NCBI RefSeq assembly: GCF_949628215.1 | Contig: NC_134284.1 | Span: forward strand, 620,001-684,000 | DNA length: 64,000 nucleotides | Direction of reading: 5' to 3' | Source of the DNA: Phalacrocorax aristotelis | Taxonomy: Eukaryota; Chordata; Aves; Suliformes; Phalacrocoracidae | Part shown: in pieces, positions 24,852 to 36,430 of the stretch | Layout: every line of letters starts with the position of its first letter | Position numbering within the stretch: position 1 is the first letter of the stretch | Translations under genes and position numbers: made by a program | The notes under the pieces: generated by a model | Database searches by the model: none | What the model was told of the DNA's origin: nothing | What the model saw: only the letters and a program-made list of their open reading frames with translations

Positions 24852-26740
24852 GTAAGGGCGCAGTCGGGGGCGGCTCCCCCAGCTTCGGGGCTCTTCAGCT
24901 CCTTCGGGGTGTGTGTTTGGGGGGCTTTGCTGTTTTTTCTGTTTGTGCCTTTCGGTTTGGTTTTTTTTTTTCCCTCGTTTTCTGGTCGGGAACAAGTTTG
25001 ACGCCGGGCGAGAGGCCGAAAGCGAGCGCCCTGTCCCGGGGCGCGGAGTGCCCCCGCCGCCTGCCCTTCCCGCCTCGGCCGCTCGGGAGGAGGGGCGGGG
25101 GAACACACGGCGGGGGGGCAGCACCCGTGCTCCCGGCGGGCCGAGCAGCGGCGCCGGGCGGGGATGGGGGGGGTGCGTTGGGGGGGGGCCGGATCCTGAC
25201 CCTGGGGCCGCCGCGCCGCAACACGCCAGGGCGCGGCGCGGCGGGCGGTGGCGCTGCCGCGGGGCCGAGCGGGAAAGAGGGAGAGGCGGCGGGAAGGAGG
25301 GAGAGGCGGCGGGCGGGCTCTGTCCCCGCGGGGCCCGGCCGCCCCTCGCCCAGCCCCGCCGGGAGGGGAAGCGGGGCGGCGGGGGCTGGGGGGGAGCCGC
25401 TGTGGGAGGGGGGGAGCGGGGGCTGGTGGCGGGGCGCCAGGCTCCGCACTGCCCTTCCTGCTCGCCGCCGGCCCCCGTGGGGGGCTTTCCCACCAAAGAG
25501 CTCCAGCCTCGGGAGTGTCTTTGGACGCAGCGGCGGCTCCCCCCCGTCTGGCGCTTGGCTCGCTTCGATACTCTCCCTCGGCGCGGGCTAGGGGGGCGGG
25601 CGGTCAGGCACTCGGTGGAGCTGCGAAAGGGGCGCAGCAGATGCGGGCGGGGGGGTCCGTCGGGGCAGGGCGGCCGCCGCTCCCCGGGGGCTCCCTGCTC
25701 GCCGCCCGGCGGCGGGAACCGGCGGGGCGGTGTGGGGAACGCCGGAGGAGGGGCGGTGGCAGTGACCGGCCCGTGCTTTCTCCCCGCAGAGCAACAAGAT
25801 GTTGAATTACACCCCCTCGGGTGTCAGCGGGTGCCTGCTGGACAGGAAGGCGGTGGGCACCCCGGCCGGCGGGGGTTTCCCTAGGAGGCACTCTGTCACC
25901 CTGCCCAACTCCAAGTTTCACCAGAACCAGCTCCTCAGCAGCCTGAAAGGGGAGCCGGCTCCCATGCTGGGCCCCCGGGAAAACCGCTTCCGGGACCGCT
26001 CCTTCTCCGAGGGTGGCGAGCGCCTGCTGCAGCAGAAGCAGCCCGGGGGACAGGTCAACTCCAGCCGCTACAAGACGGAGCTGTGTCGCCCTTTCGAGGA
26101 GAACGGCGCCTGCAAGTACGGCGACAAGTGCCAGTTCGCCCACGGCATCCACGAGCTGCGGAGCCTCACCCGCCACCCCAAGTACAAGACCGAGCTCTGC
26201 CGCACTTTCCACACCATCGGCTTCTGCCCCTACGGGCCGCGCTGCCACTTCATCCACAACGCGGAGGAGCGCCGCGCCGTGGCAGGGAGCCGGGAGCCTG
26301 CCGTCACCGACAGACCACGCCTGCAGCACAGCTTCAGCTTTGCCGGCTTCCCCAGCACTGCTGCCAGCGGGCTGCTGGACAGCCCCACTTCCATCACCCC
26401 GCCACCCATGCTGAGCACCGACGACTTGCTGGGCTCCCCCACCTTGCCTGACTGCGCCAGCAACCCCTTTACCTTCTCCAGCCAGGAGCTGGCCAGTCTC
26501 TTTGCCCCCAGCATGGGGGTGCAGGTGCCCGGCGGGAGTTCTCCTACCACCTTCTTGTTCAGGCCCATGTCTGAGTCCCCCAACATGTTTGACTCGCCGC
26601 CTAGTCCTCAGGACTCCCTCTCTGACCAGGAGGGCTATCTGAGCAGCTCCAGCAGCAGCCACAGTGGCTCAGATTCCCCTATCCTGGACACCTCAAGACG
26701 TCTTCCCATCTTCAGCAGACTCTCCATCTCTGATGACTAA
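24795..26740 (+). CDS. ZFP36L1: ZFP36L1 (TIS11B/BRF1), CCCH zinc-finger mRNA-decay protein; join 24795-24851, 25790-26740
   Basis: The protein binds AU-rich elements in 3' UTRs of short-lived mRNAs and recruits the CCR4-NOT deadenylase and decapping machinery, mainly in the cytoplasm. Splicing 19 codons of exon 1 (phase 0) to exon 2 gives 335 residues; human is 338 as I recall it. The N-terminus carries [13 protein letters not shown]. The tandem fingers have exact CX8CX5CX3H spacing: C118, C127, C133, H137 and C156, C165, C171, H175. Each is preceded by a (R/K)YKTEL lead-in (112-117, 150-155), and the linker is the canonical 18 residues. S54 (RRHSVTLP) and S92 (RDRSFSEGG) match human regulatory sites; phosphorylated S92 is a 14-3-3 site. 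The last 14 residues ([13 protein letters not shown] region) are the conserved CNOT1-binding tail. The ATG at 24795 is the first in the leader, has A at -3, and follows an in-frame TGA at 24735. ZFP36 and ZFP36L2 are excluded by near-identity to L1 outside the fingers. All key residues are intact. Confidence 0.97.
24852..25789 (+). other. ZFP36L1: ZFP36L1 intron 1 (938 bp, GC-rich)
   Basis: The intron runs from GTAAGG at 24852 to the CAG ending at 25789, preceded by a modest pyrimidine tract (25775-25786). A plausible branch-type sequence 'gtgac' lies near 25762. G runs of 7-9 at 25161-25188 could form G-quadruplexes. Long open frames across it on both strands (up to 285 codons) come from the scarcity of stop codons in GC-rich DNA and do not resemble proteins. 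Confidence 0.93.
25790..26740 (+). other. ZFP36L1: ZFP36L1 coding part of exon 2
   Basis: The exon opens with AGC AAC AAG ATG and runs open for 316 codons to TAA at 26738-26740. It encodes both fingers, the serine/proline-rich regulatory regions and the C-terminal tail. The internal ATG at 25799 could give a 313-residue form lacking the first 22 residues but keeping all functional motifs, if an alternative promoter or leaky scanning were used. That form is inference. Confidence 0.96.
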
Positions 26741-27836
26741 TCTGGGGTTTCCTCTTGCCCCCCCGCCCCACCTCTATTATGATGTTAAGCTGAACTCCCC
26801 CACCCCCAGTAGTCTGAGCTGGATGTTAACATGTCCACCTGCCTGCCCTGACCCACTGGCTTAAACCTTAAGTGCCAAATTACGATGAAAAGCAATAACG
26901 TTTACAAAATTAGTGCCTTTAACACTTTCACTGTGACTGTATTACCTCTCCAGCTGCAGAGGGCACCAGCAGCTCTGTGCACTTCCAGATGTGCAGGAAA
27001 TGTCCGGATCCAGCTCCCTCCACTGGCCATGTACTGCATTGCCCTTTCCCAGTCCCTTCCCGACTGGCCAGTTTCTGCTAGGCTGCAGGCATGTGGGCAA
27101 GCGTTAACGTCCAGTCCTCTTGCTCCCCTCCCCTTATAAAAGACTAATCTTGCCTGGATCTGCTCAGGTCTGTGGGAAGAAAAGCTGAGAATGGACAAAG
27201 ATTGTAACATGAGTGGGACTTCAACTGGGAGGAAGAAAACAAAGCAAAAGAAAACAAAAAACAGATGGACTATGAGAGACTTGATTTTGGTGCTAAAAGT
27301 TCCCTGTGTATTCATGTGACATCTTAAAACAAATAGAGAGGGGGTGGGACCGACGGAAGTCATTCCACACACACAAGTTCATGTAAACAAAGTTCCAGTA
27401 GACATAGCTTTAATGGTTTTTTGCTCTAGAGTACTTTAGACCTATCTTAGAGCACACATGCCAAGCTTTTTACTATTTTTTTCCTGGGTTTTTAATTTTT
27501 GTATACAGAAATTGGAGAGCAAATTTTGCTTGTCACTGCACAACAATATAAAAAAGCTTATTTAACTTATCAAAACGTATTTATTGCCGAAACCTATGCT
27601 TTTTTTGTTAATTTTGTTCATATTTATCGGGATGATGAATCCATAGAATATATTCTTTTATGTTTAAATTATGATCTTCCATATTAATCTTAAGATTGTG
27701 AAGTGTCTTTTTCCTTTTTTCCCCACAGTTTAATATATTATACTACAATGACATTTTTTGTAACTTTACACCTTTTTGGTTATTTTATTTTAAAAAATGA
27801 AAAATTAATTTAAAAAATGCAAAAACTGTGTTTGGA

Positions 27837-27845
27837 TTATTTATT
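27837..27845 (+). promoter_or_regulatory. UUAUUUAUU nonamer ARE
   Basis: TTATTTATT is an exact match to the optimal binding site of the tandem CCCH fingers of the ZFP36 family. It lies in the message of a family member, so the protein may bind and shorten the life of its own mRNA, or be cross-regulated by ZFP36 and ZFP36L2. Feedback of this kind is known for the family; here it is inferred from the motif. Confidence 0.8.
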
Positions 27846-27971
27846 TTAGAATTCCTTCCCCCCCCCTTTTTTTTTTTGTGTTGGACTGCAAATTGAGTTA
27901 ATGTGCTTCTTTGCCTTTCCTCTTCTCTTCCTCCTCCCCTCCCCTGGCTCTTGCTTACCTGGGCTTTAGAA

Positions 27972-27979
27972 TGTACATA
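27972..27979 (+). promoter_or_regulatory. Pumilio-type element TGTACATA
   Basis: It is an exact match to UGUANAUA in the ZFP36L1 3' UTR. Eight bases are expected fairly often by chance, so only the 3' UTR position favours function. Confidence 0.4.
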
Positions 27980-28289
27980 CCTGAGCTCTGTTGCGAGACA
28001 GTGTGGAAGGAAGACCTCTTTTCTTCCTCTTTTTGTATAGGTTCTTCAAGGAGAAAAGCCTTGGCCTCAAAGTGCCTATCTGAAGACATTCCAAATACAG
28101 TTTGTCTTTGCATTTCTGTATTCCAAGTTTGGAGGTTTCCTTGCCGAGGTGAATGGGACTGGCACAAAGAGAATGATGAATGTAATTTTTCTCCCCCTGT
28201 TACTGTTCACTACATTGCTTTTTCTTCCTCTTTGTGTGAGTTTATTTAAAAGAGAATCTCTTTTGTAATGACTGTTCGCAGTTTAAATC

Positions 28290-28316
28290 AATAAACCCCA
28301 AGTTTTTTTCAATAAA
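28290..28316 (+). terminator. Two polyadenylation signals of ZFP36L1
   Basis: AATAAA occurs at 28290-28295 and again at 28311-28316. Cleavage would be expected 10-30 bases downstream, about 28305-28340. The T-rich stretch between the signals and 'ggttttac' after the second are possible downstream elements. These are the only AATAAA hexamers I see after the stop codon within the AT-rich UTR. Confidence 0.88.
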
Positions 28317-28340
28317 CTGACAGTGGAGCTGGTTTTACTT

Positions 28341-31104
28341 GCAGAAATTGAGGGGCTGGTTTTAGACAACCACTCAAATGCAGATACTTCCCTTCTCTTT
28401 ACCTTGAGGTGCCCATGGTGTGTGCAGGCATCCCTCTGTCCTTCCTCACTGATTCAGTGGGTCAACCCTGCAGGGGTGTAGGTGCACAGATCAAGGGCAG
28501 CAAATAGCCTGATGTGACCTACCCTGCTGGCCTTTAACTCTGTCTCTTACAGAGTCCTCCTCCTCCTGTCTTGAGTTGCTCAGTATATTCCTGCAAACTT
28601 CTTTCTGATCATTGTAGCTTAAACCTTGGGCTGGCTTTTGTTCCTCATGTGCCCTGTGTTCTTCCTGCATAGCTCCTTCCCCCTCGAGGAGACCCTATGC
28701 ATGTTTTGAGTGAGGCTCAAGCTGGACATTGAAGTGGTACAGACTTCCCAAATGTTACTGGCGTGTTAGTGGTTCTGGTCTGCTTTGGCAGAGCGTCTGG
28801 TTTGTGTTCTGTATGGGAGAGGGACGTGGACTTCGGCAGAGCCTCAGTGTACACACAGATCACCCTGCTATTGTACTCAAGCCCTCGTAACCCTTGAAGT
28901 ATCAGCAATTCCAGAAACTTCGAAAGCCAGTGGTTTTGTTTAGGGATGTCTCTTTGCCAGGGTAGTTCACAGTCTAAATCTCGTGTTTTCACCTTTGAGC
29001 TCTTCTCTGGAGCAAGGTTGGCGCTCTTCATCTGAAACCATTCCAGCTTTCTTCCAAATCTGGGGTGGAATATTGCTGCTGAACCACCGATCCTTCAGCT
29101 GTCTTGACATGCCTCAGTGTTCAGGAGAGACATTTCCTAATTCATGTTGGAAAAGTTCCTGCCAAACAAAAGCTGCAGATACCTCGAGGCTTACACCAAC
29201 GTACCTTCCCTGCTGTTGGCTTTGTGCAATACGCTTTCTTGTGTGGTCTGGCAATAAAAGCAAGCTAGGCGGAGGAAAGATGGTGGAAGAGGAGTGTGGC
29301 TGGTGGAAGCTGGTTCCCATGAACAGTGCAAAAGCTGTATGGGGAGTTTGCTCGGCAGATGCTGACGTAACCAGCGTGTGGTGTGGTCTGCGTGCTGATC
29401 CCTGAGAGAAGAGCCTTGGGTGCAGCCCTGATACTGCTCGACAGCCTTCAGATACCTTCTGCTGACTGCAGCCTTGCCCCTGGGCACAAAGGCAATGGGG
29501 CCCCTGTAGGAGATGGGCTTCTGCCTGGAAGACCTATGCCTGGCTGCAGCAAGCACCCAGGCCTCTGTCTTTCCCTGCTGCTAGAAGCCGAGCAGTCAGC
29601 CCCTGAAGAGTGAGGCATAGCTGATCTGGAGAATATCCCAAGCCTATCACAGGGCATGCACGTGGAGTTTGAAACTGCTCGCTTCCTCTCTGGACTTTCT
29701 GTGCAGCTCTTCAAAAAGTCTTTGCCCAGTTAATAATTGATGAAGAAAATAGCTGTATTTGTTGCACAGTGCTATTGGTATGACAAACAACTGGGAAGCT
29801 GTGCTAAAAGCAGGTCTTCGCCCATGGTACTGTGTACTTCCCTTGTCCTTCTAGTGCACTGGCTCTGGCAAGCCAGCACCATTTTTCTCCTGTGAGTTTA
29901 TTAATGATAAATGTTCTATCACTCAGTGTTTTGCTTTTTGAAACTAACCTTGAGCTAGGTCAGGCAGGGGATAGAGAAGAGCAGAACAGGCAGCAACAGC
30001 AGTTTACTTTCTGTAACAGTTTGTAAGAGAGAGAGGGACTGAAAGCACACACAGGAGCCTCCAGCAACGCAGGGATTTGCCTGAGCTGATACCATTAGCA
30101 TTCATTGCAGCTCAGGTGTATGGCAGCAGCTGGTCTGGAGGGACTTCTCCTTTCTTGGATTTACCACAGATGAGCTGTTCACGCTGTTTCTTGTAGGGTT
30201 AGCATCTGTGTCCCCTAGCACTTCACCATGGTAGGTAATAGCCTAGACAAGACTCAGAAAGGTGAATTGCCTTTCCTGGCATTATGGTTTTGAGACACAC
30301 GCTCCTCTGACTTGAAGGGCTCCTCCAATGAGCTCTGGCTCATTGATTTACTGCACAGGACTCTCAGAGAGGCCAGGAAGAAAGGGCTGGCCTGTGCACT
30401 GGCACAGTTGCTTCTGATGTGCCTGGTGTTCCCGGGCAGAGGGGAGCACCTGTAAAGACAAGGTACCTGTCGTCCTGTGTAAGGTGGCATGGCAGAGTGT
30501 GCCTCGCTGCACTTTACAGGTTGCACTTACAGCTCTTACTGTGGGGCAGGGGCACACCTATGGTGGCTCTTGCTGGTCCTCGTGTACTTTTTGCTATAGT
30601 CATGGACACTTGCTGTGGGCTATTTGTAAGAGGACTAGGTCCATGCCTCTGGGCTCCAGGCATTAGTTATTTTTTTGACTTTGAAGACAGGTGACTCTAG
30701 TGCTATCCACCTTCAACATGCCTACCTGTCTTTGGAAATTACAGCCAGAGTGTATGGCTGCCTGTGCCAATCGCCTCTTGGTAAGGAGTAATGTGATGAC
30801 TTTGATCTGCAGAGCTCCAGGTGGCTCGGATCCCGCTATGGTAGCTGGCTCCCGCCTTCTAATTCCTACAACACCTGTAGGTGTCCCAGCGGCTGTAGTG
30901 GCTACTCCCTTGCTATGGGCTAGATGTAGCTTTTGTATCAAAACATCTTCAGTTCTGCAATTGGGGGCTGTAGAAACAGAGGCCACTTCATTTCCCAAAC
31001 TCCTCTGTAGGCGAGGGCTGCAAAGCCAAATAGCGTTTCTTTGCTGATGTTGTTTTTAAAGGCAGTTGGGAACTTTACTATATTGTTTTGGCCAACCTTT
31101 GTTT
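28341..31104. other. Non-coding DNA downstream of ZFP36L1
   Basis: No gene recognised between the ZFP36L1 polyadenylation region and the first CR1 element. Several open frames of 60-140 codons exist, but none shows a known domain. Confidence 0.55.
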
Positions 31105-32680
31105 ACAGAATCACAGAATCCCAGGTTGGAAGGGACCTCAGGGATCATCTAATCCAACCTTTCTAGGAAGAGCACAGTCTAGACAAGATGGCCCAGCACC
31201 CTGTCCAGACGACTCTTGATGGTGTCCAACGTGGCCGAATCAACCCCTTCCCTGGGGAGATTATTCCAGTGGTGACTGTCCTCACTGTGAAAAACTTCCC
31301 TCTGGTGTCCAATCAGAATCTCCCCAAGAGCAACTTGTGTCCATTCCCTCTTGTCCTCTCCATGTGACTCCTTGTAAAAAGGGAGTCTCCATCTTCTTTG
31401 TAGCTGCCCCCTAAGTACCGGTACACGGTGATGAGATCCCCTCTGAGCCTCCTTTTCTCAAGGCTGAACAAACCCAGCTCTCCCAGCCTATCCTCCTATG
31501 GCAGCTTCCCAGTCCTCTAATCATCTTGGTGGCCCTTCTCTGGACCCCTTCCAGCCTGGCCACATCCTTTTTGTACAGCGGGGACCAGAACTGTAGACAG
31601 CACTCCAGGTGTGGCCTGACAAGCGCTGAGTAGAGTGGGATAATCTTGTTGGCCTTCTTGGCCGCAGCAGCCACTGTTCGCTCATGTTGAGCTTCCTGCC
31701 CACCAGGACCCCCAGGTCCCTTCCCACAGAGCTGCTCTCCAGCCAGGTGCATCCCAGCCTTTGCTGCACTCCCGGTTTATGTTTGCCCAGGTGCGTGACC
31801 TTACACTTCTCCTTGCTGAACTTCATAAGGTTCTTGCTGGCCCACTCTTCCAGCCTATCCAGATCTTCCTGCAGAGCAGCTCTCCCTTCTGGAGTGTCTA
31901 CTTCCCCACTCAACTTGGTGTCATCAGCAAACTTCATCAGGCTACACTTGATGCTGTTATCCAGATCACTTACAAAGATGTTGAATAACATTGGGCCCAA
32001 TATTGATCCCTGGGGGACTCCACTGGTGACAGGTTGCCGCTTGGAAAAAGAGCTATTTACCACCACCCTTTGGGTGCGGCCTGTCAGCCAGGTCCCCACC
32101 CACTGCACAGACCACTTGTCTAGGCCATAACGCATTCATTTCTCCAGGAGGAGGCTGTGGGGGACCATATCAAATGCCTTGGAGAAGTCCAGGTAAACAA
32201 TGTCTACTGTCTGCCCATGTCAACCAGGCAAGTCAAGGGATTGAAGTAAGGCTGATGGGCCTATAGTTACCCGGATCCTCCCTCGAGCCTTTCTTGTAGG
32301 TAGGGGTAACTTTTGCCTTCCCCCAGTCCTCTGGGACATCCCCCGTTCTCCATGACTTCTCAAAGATTATGGAGAGTGGCCTTGCAATGACATCAGCCGT
32401 CTCTGTCACCACCCTCAGGAGGATGGTGTCAGGGCCCATTGATTTGTAGGGGTCAAGCTCCTGTAGTAATTCATGTACTAACTCTTCCTTCACTGATGGT
32501 GGGTCAGTGTTTGGATCAATCGGCAATCTCCTTCCCAAAGCCTGGGACCCAAAAGTCCTGGTAAAGACAGAGGGGAAAAAAGTGTTGAGGACCTCTGCCT
32601 TTTCAGCATCATTGGTGATTGACTCTCCTTTCCCATTTAACAGTGGTCTATGTTTTCCTTCTTTTTCTGCTTATCTGTTG
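31105..32680 (-). mobile_element. CR1 LINE, 5'-truncated, frameshifted
   Basis: The 3' end lies at the left, with the ACAGAATC-type terminal repeats at 31105-31120 and the typical 'ggttggaagggacct' block (31123-31137). Minus-strand coding blocks follow the reverse transcriptase of CR1. From about 32660 to 32233 comes the region with the DPGNYRPISLTSIP motif. From 32135 to 31521 comes the palm with SGVPQGSILGP and the catalytic FADD (about 31920-31931). A C-terminal block with [14 protein letters not shown] is in another frame (31752-31411). An in-frame stop precedes 32135 and at least one frameshift lies near 31650-31750. The endonuclease and 5' end are missing. It is an inactive copy, oriented opposite to ZFP36L1. 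Confidence 0.93.
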
Positions 32681-35600
32681 ATCTCTTAACTGTTTATCAT
32701 CACTTGTACATAGGCATGGTGTGCCAGATGATTGCAAATAACAAAAAATACCATTTAAAAAGAACCCTGAAATGCTCCAAGTTCCTGGTCCTGACAGAAT
32801 CTGCCTCATCAGCGTAGTCATGAAATTGGGAGGCAGAGTGGGGAAGAACTTGGAGAAGCAGAGAACAGTAGAAATACGCCTGGTGAACTGTTACAAGCTG
32901 GCTCAAAGTTTCAGTCTGCACAGTTTGTGTGAGGACAATGGTCTGCAAATGGGACTTGGAGCTGCTGTTGCAAATCACGTAGGGTAGACTGGGCTCTGCA
33001 CGGCAGAGGAGAGGCGGCAGTGGGGCAGGAAATGATGGGATCACTGCTAGAGATTGGGAGCAAGGCAAGAGCTAGAGATCAAGTACACACAGCATGGGGA
33101 TAGCGAGGCTGAGAGAGAAGCTGTGCTGTCTTGAGTCTGAAGACTTCTTAACTAATGGTGTTTGGATGCATGAAGTCTAATGAACTGGGTCTCTCCACTG
33201 GGGCTCAGGAGCAGCAGCACTGAGGGGAAGCCTGCTGGATGCTATCTGATGTCTATGCCCGAGGATATGCACGAGTATTAAGACACAGTAATACATGTGA
33301 AAACTACAGCATTGCCCTTTAAACTTGGTAATTGCTGCAATTTGTGTGGCCTGCGTTGGGGAAAGCTAGCATGTGCCTGAGTCTGGAGAAAGAGGCTTTG
33401 GGAGAAGGTGCAGCAGTCAGCGTGTGAGCAGAGGTGTTGCAGGGGCTGGAGGCTGCAGGCACATCCAGGGGTGGCACTGACACAAAAGCACAGTGCCAGT
33501 ATGTGACTGGGAGAGAGAGTAGGGCTTGCGCTTGAGGGAGGCTCCTCATGCCCTACGTAACAACAGGCAAACATCAAGATATGGTCTTGTACCCCACAGT
33601 GGGGCTGGGGAGTCAGTTCTGCTGCGGGGAAGTGGTGTGATGAGTGACCAGGCACTCTGGTGACAGGAAAGTGTGGTGACTGAAGTGAAAACAGGCAAAA
33701 AAATTGAGTGAAGAATAGTGCCTTCCTTACCTGGGTCCCACAGAAGAGGGGTCAGGAGGAGCCCATAGCAGAAGAAGTTTGAAGGGTATGAACCAGCCAC
33801 AAACAGGAGGAAAACAGCAAAACTAGTGTTGGGAAGGGGTTCAGCTGGGAGGAAGGGGTGACACCCATCACAGAGAGTCTCTCTGGGGCTGGGAACGCTG
33901 GGAAGGACAGCGAGACTGGCTCAGTGGGGACACTACAAATATCTGCTGACGGCTTGTGGAACAGCCCTTGCACTCAAGGCTGAGTTCAGCCAGAAATGTT
34001 AGAAGACGATTCTGCCTGGTGATGTAAAATGTCCTTTGTTTGGAGACTCTGGCCCATTAAGCAATGCCTGTTCCTCACAAAGCTGCTTATTCCCTAGAAT
34101 ACTTGCAGCAAAAAGAAAAAAAAAAAACAACCTTCCTCTAAGATGTCCTAAACCAATACCTGCTGTGACTAAGCCCTGTGGGCAGTTCCACAGCTGATTT
34201 ATATCCTCCCCCTCCAAACTGAAGGGGTTAGAGTGGAAACAGACGCCGCGTTAAACATAGCTGGGGGCAGTGAGCAAGACAGCTCTGCAGTGAGGCGGGA
34301 GGAAGCGGGGCTGTGGGGTGGCTGTTGCCAGGCGTGACGCCGGTTTGGGTTTCCTCATAGGCAGCACAGAGCTCCTTTTGGCTGGTGCAGCTTTATGGGC
34401 TTGCCTGGTTTTATTACACTGCAAATGTTTTGAATTCCACATCTTAATTTCCAGAGAGGCTTTGCTTAACTTTTGCTGCTTTTTTTTCCCCTGGCTTTGA
34501 ATTTGTTCTTTTTTTTTTTTTTTTACTACCACTGCCTTAACCTCTTCTTTTTGACCGGGTTTTGGTCAAAGCTGCTGTTTTCTGAACAAACAGAGGACCA
34601 GAGTTCTCCCTGCCTGGGCTCCAGCTGCAAATTAATCTCTTTTCATAGTTTCATTTTATGTCCGCCCACTATCCCCACCACATTAACTTAGTCAACACAT
34701 GGTGGAAGTGAAATTTTTCCATGCAGGATCCTGCAGGTTGTAAGGCTGTGTGGAGCACGTGACTGCCAGCTCCAGAGTTTTCTTGCACCTCTGGGTAGAA
34801 GGAAGTTTCCTCATCCCCCGCATATATGAGCGGTTGTCAGTGTGATGTGAAAAGTTCTAACAACTGGAGTCAGTGGAAACATTTTAGGGTTAAGCATTTC
34901 CCTGTGTATTTAAAGTCCTACCATACTGGCCAGGTGGAGGCAAAGCCATAGGTATGGTATGTTTGCAGTACCTCCGGTGCTACCAGACCGCTGGTTGGCA
35001 AGTGAGCCTGCAGATGTTTTTCAGCAGAGTCATTCTATCTCTGCAGGGTTTATCTCCCTCCCAGAGAAGACAGAAAGTGCAAGCAATGGCGATGCTGACA
35101 AAGATGGATGGAGTCTTCTTGGCCTATGTGCTAGATGCCTTTCACATGTGGGGCCTGGGAGGACTTTACAAGTATTTCGGGCACTTGGCAAATCTAACAG
35201 TACCTATTCCACAGGTTTAAAAACCTCATTAGATATACAACTGCTAAGTGAAGGGGATTGTCCGGTAGTGGCACAGTGTCAGAAAAAAAGCTGCAAAAAT
35301 AATTTAGGACTCCTGATACTCTTTATCCTGTCTTAGTCTCCAGGCAACAGCAAATATTTCTCCTGAATACTCTGGATGAGCAGATGCCAACGTTGATTCA
35401 CAGGAAAAGGATGTAGCCAGGCAAGCCATAGAAATGTTGTTTGGGATGATAGCCGCGGCCACTAAGGAGACATTAAGCAATATGGAACAAACACCAATTA
35501 AGTTATTTCTTGAAGCTCTTGCTGTATTTGCTATAGAGGTTTCTTGAGTAGTTTTATGTGGGAGGCATCATGATTTACCTTGATTACAAATACATGGAGA

Positions 35601-36159
35601 GGGTATACTGTGTTTCACAGCTCTGGAGGTGCTGCAAGGGCTTTTGGGCACTAGCAAAGTCCTGGTTTACTAAGAAGTTACTGTCACAAGAAATGAGGAG
35701 AGGTCTTCTTCAAGGCCAATGTCAGAGTGTGAAAGGTGCGTTTTTGCTTGGAAAAGGGACAGCACTGAAAATGCGCAAAGAGGCTCCCTGTTTATTGTCT
35801 CTCAGCCTCAGCTCTTCTGTGCTGTGTTTACAAATAATCCCATTTTCCCCATGATTAGACTTATAAATGTAAATGGGATTGAAAAGCCGAGAACAATAAT
35901 TTTCTTCTGAGTTTAGGTAATGTGGCTTTGGTTTCATAGGCTGAATCTGCTGACCAAGATATTTTCCTTCTTCCAGCACTTTTCTGACCAGAAAACCACT
36001 TTCAGTGTGGATGGAAGCAGAACTAGAGATATTTTTAAAACATTTCAAAGTTTGTTTCAAAAGTGCACAGTTTGTAAGGGCTTGAGAATAGGCAGCTGGG
36101 GGAGGCCAGTGGTCTCATGATGGAGGCTGGAGGCAGGCGGCCCATGGGGTTATCAGTGT
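32681..36159. other. Non-coding DNA
   Basis: No gene recognised. Short A and T runs occur, including T16 at 34509-34524. The exact 5' limit of the CR1 copy on the left is uncertain by a few tens of bases. Confidence 0.5.
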
Positions 36160-36430
36160 ATCATCCAGGTTGGCAGGGGCTTCTAGTAAGTCATCCAGAC
36201 CTTCACTCTTAACTATGACAGGACTGATCTCATTATCCCCAAACCACCTCTCAGGCACACAGATAGCCTTGAACACCTCCAGTGCCAACACATCCACAGT
36301 ATTCCCTTGTCAGGGAGTTTCAATGCTCAGGCTATTTTAACCTCTCTATATGTAGACTAATACTTAACCTGAATGTCTCCTACAGAGGTTTGTGGCCATT
36401 AACTTCGTGTCTCATCTCCTTCAGTTAGCA
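36160..36430 (-). repeat. Old CR1 3'-end remnant
   Basis: By eye this aligns with the CR1 3' region in minus orientation. 'aggttggcaggggc' (36167-36180) corresponds to the terminal block. 'aacacctccagtg' (36272-36284), 'tccacag' (36292-36298), 'caatgctcaggc' (36320-36331) and 'aacctgaatgtctcct' (36366-36381) fall in the consensus order. It is far more diverged than the copies at 31.1 and 51.7 kb and has no open frame. A mammalian-type repeat is less likely given the ordered block matches. Confidence 0.65.

Larger units (their letters stand above)
24070..26650. promoter_or_regulatory. CpG island over the ZFP36L1 promoter, exon 1, intron and exon 2
   Basis: Base composition shifts sharply near 24.07 kb from ordinary to GC-rich with frequent CG dinucleotides. 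It stays so through the promoter, first exon, intron and most of the second coding exon, then falls off in the 3' UTR. This is the typical setting of a broadly expressed, rapidly inducible vertebrate gene. Boundaries are by eye; I did not compute observed/expected CpG ratios. Confidence 0.85.
26741..28330 (+). other. ZFP36L1: ZFP36L1 3' UTR with AU-rich elements
   Basis: After the stop codon the sequence becomes AT-rich toward 27.4-27.9 kb. ATTTA pentamers occur at 27560-27564, 27579-27583, 27622-27626, 27839-27843 and 28244-28248. The fourth is inside a full TTATTTATT nonamer. A TGTACATA at 27972-27979 fits the Pumilio consensus. No earlier AATAAA was seen, so a 3' UTR of about 1.59 kb is expected. 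The end is set by the two signals listed separately. Confidence 0.85.

Noticed and set aside
24734-25591. 285-codon + frame and other long frames (up to 323 codons) across the ZFP36L1 intron and promoter on both strands
   Set aside because: They lie in very GC-rich DNA where stops are rare, overlap one another on both strands, and consist of G/R/P/A-rich low-complexity sequence. The splice signals and protein homology define exon 1 and exon 2 clearly.
25604-26662. 352-codon minus-strand frame opposite ZFP36L1 exon 2
   Set aside because: It is the antisense shadow of the conserved coding exon; codon structure on the + strand explains it and the product resembles no known protein.
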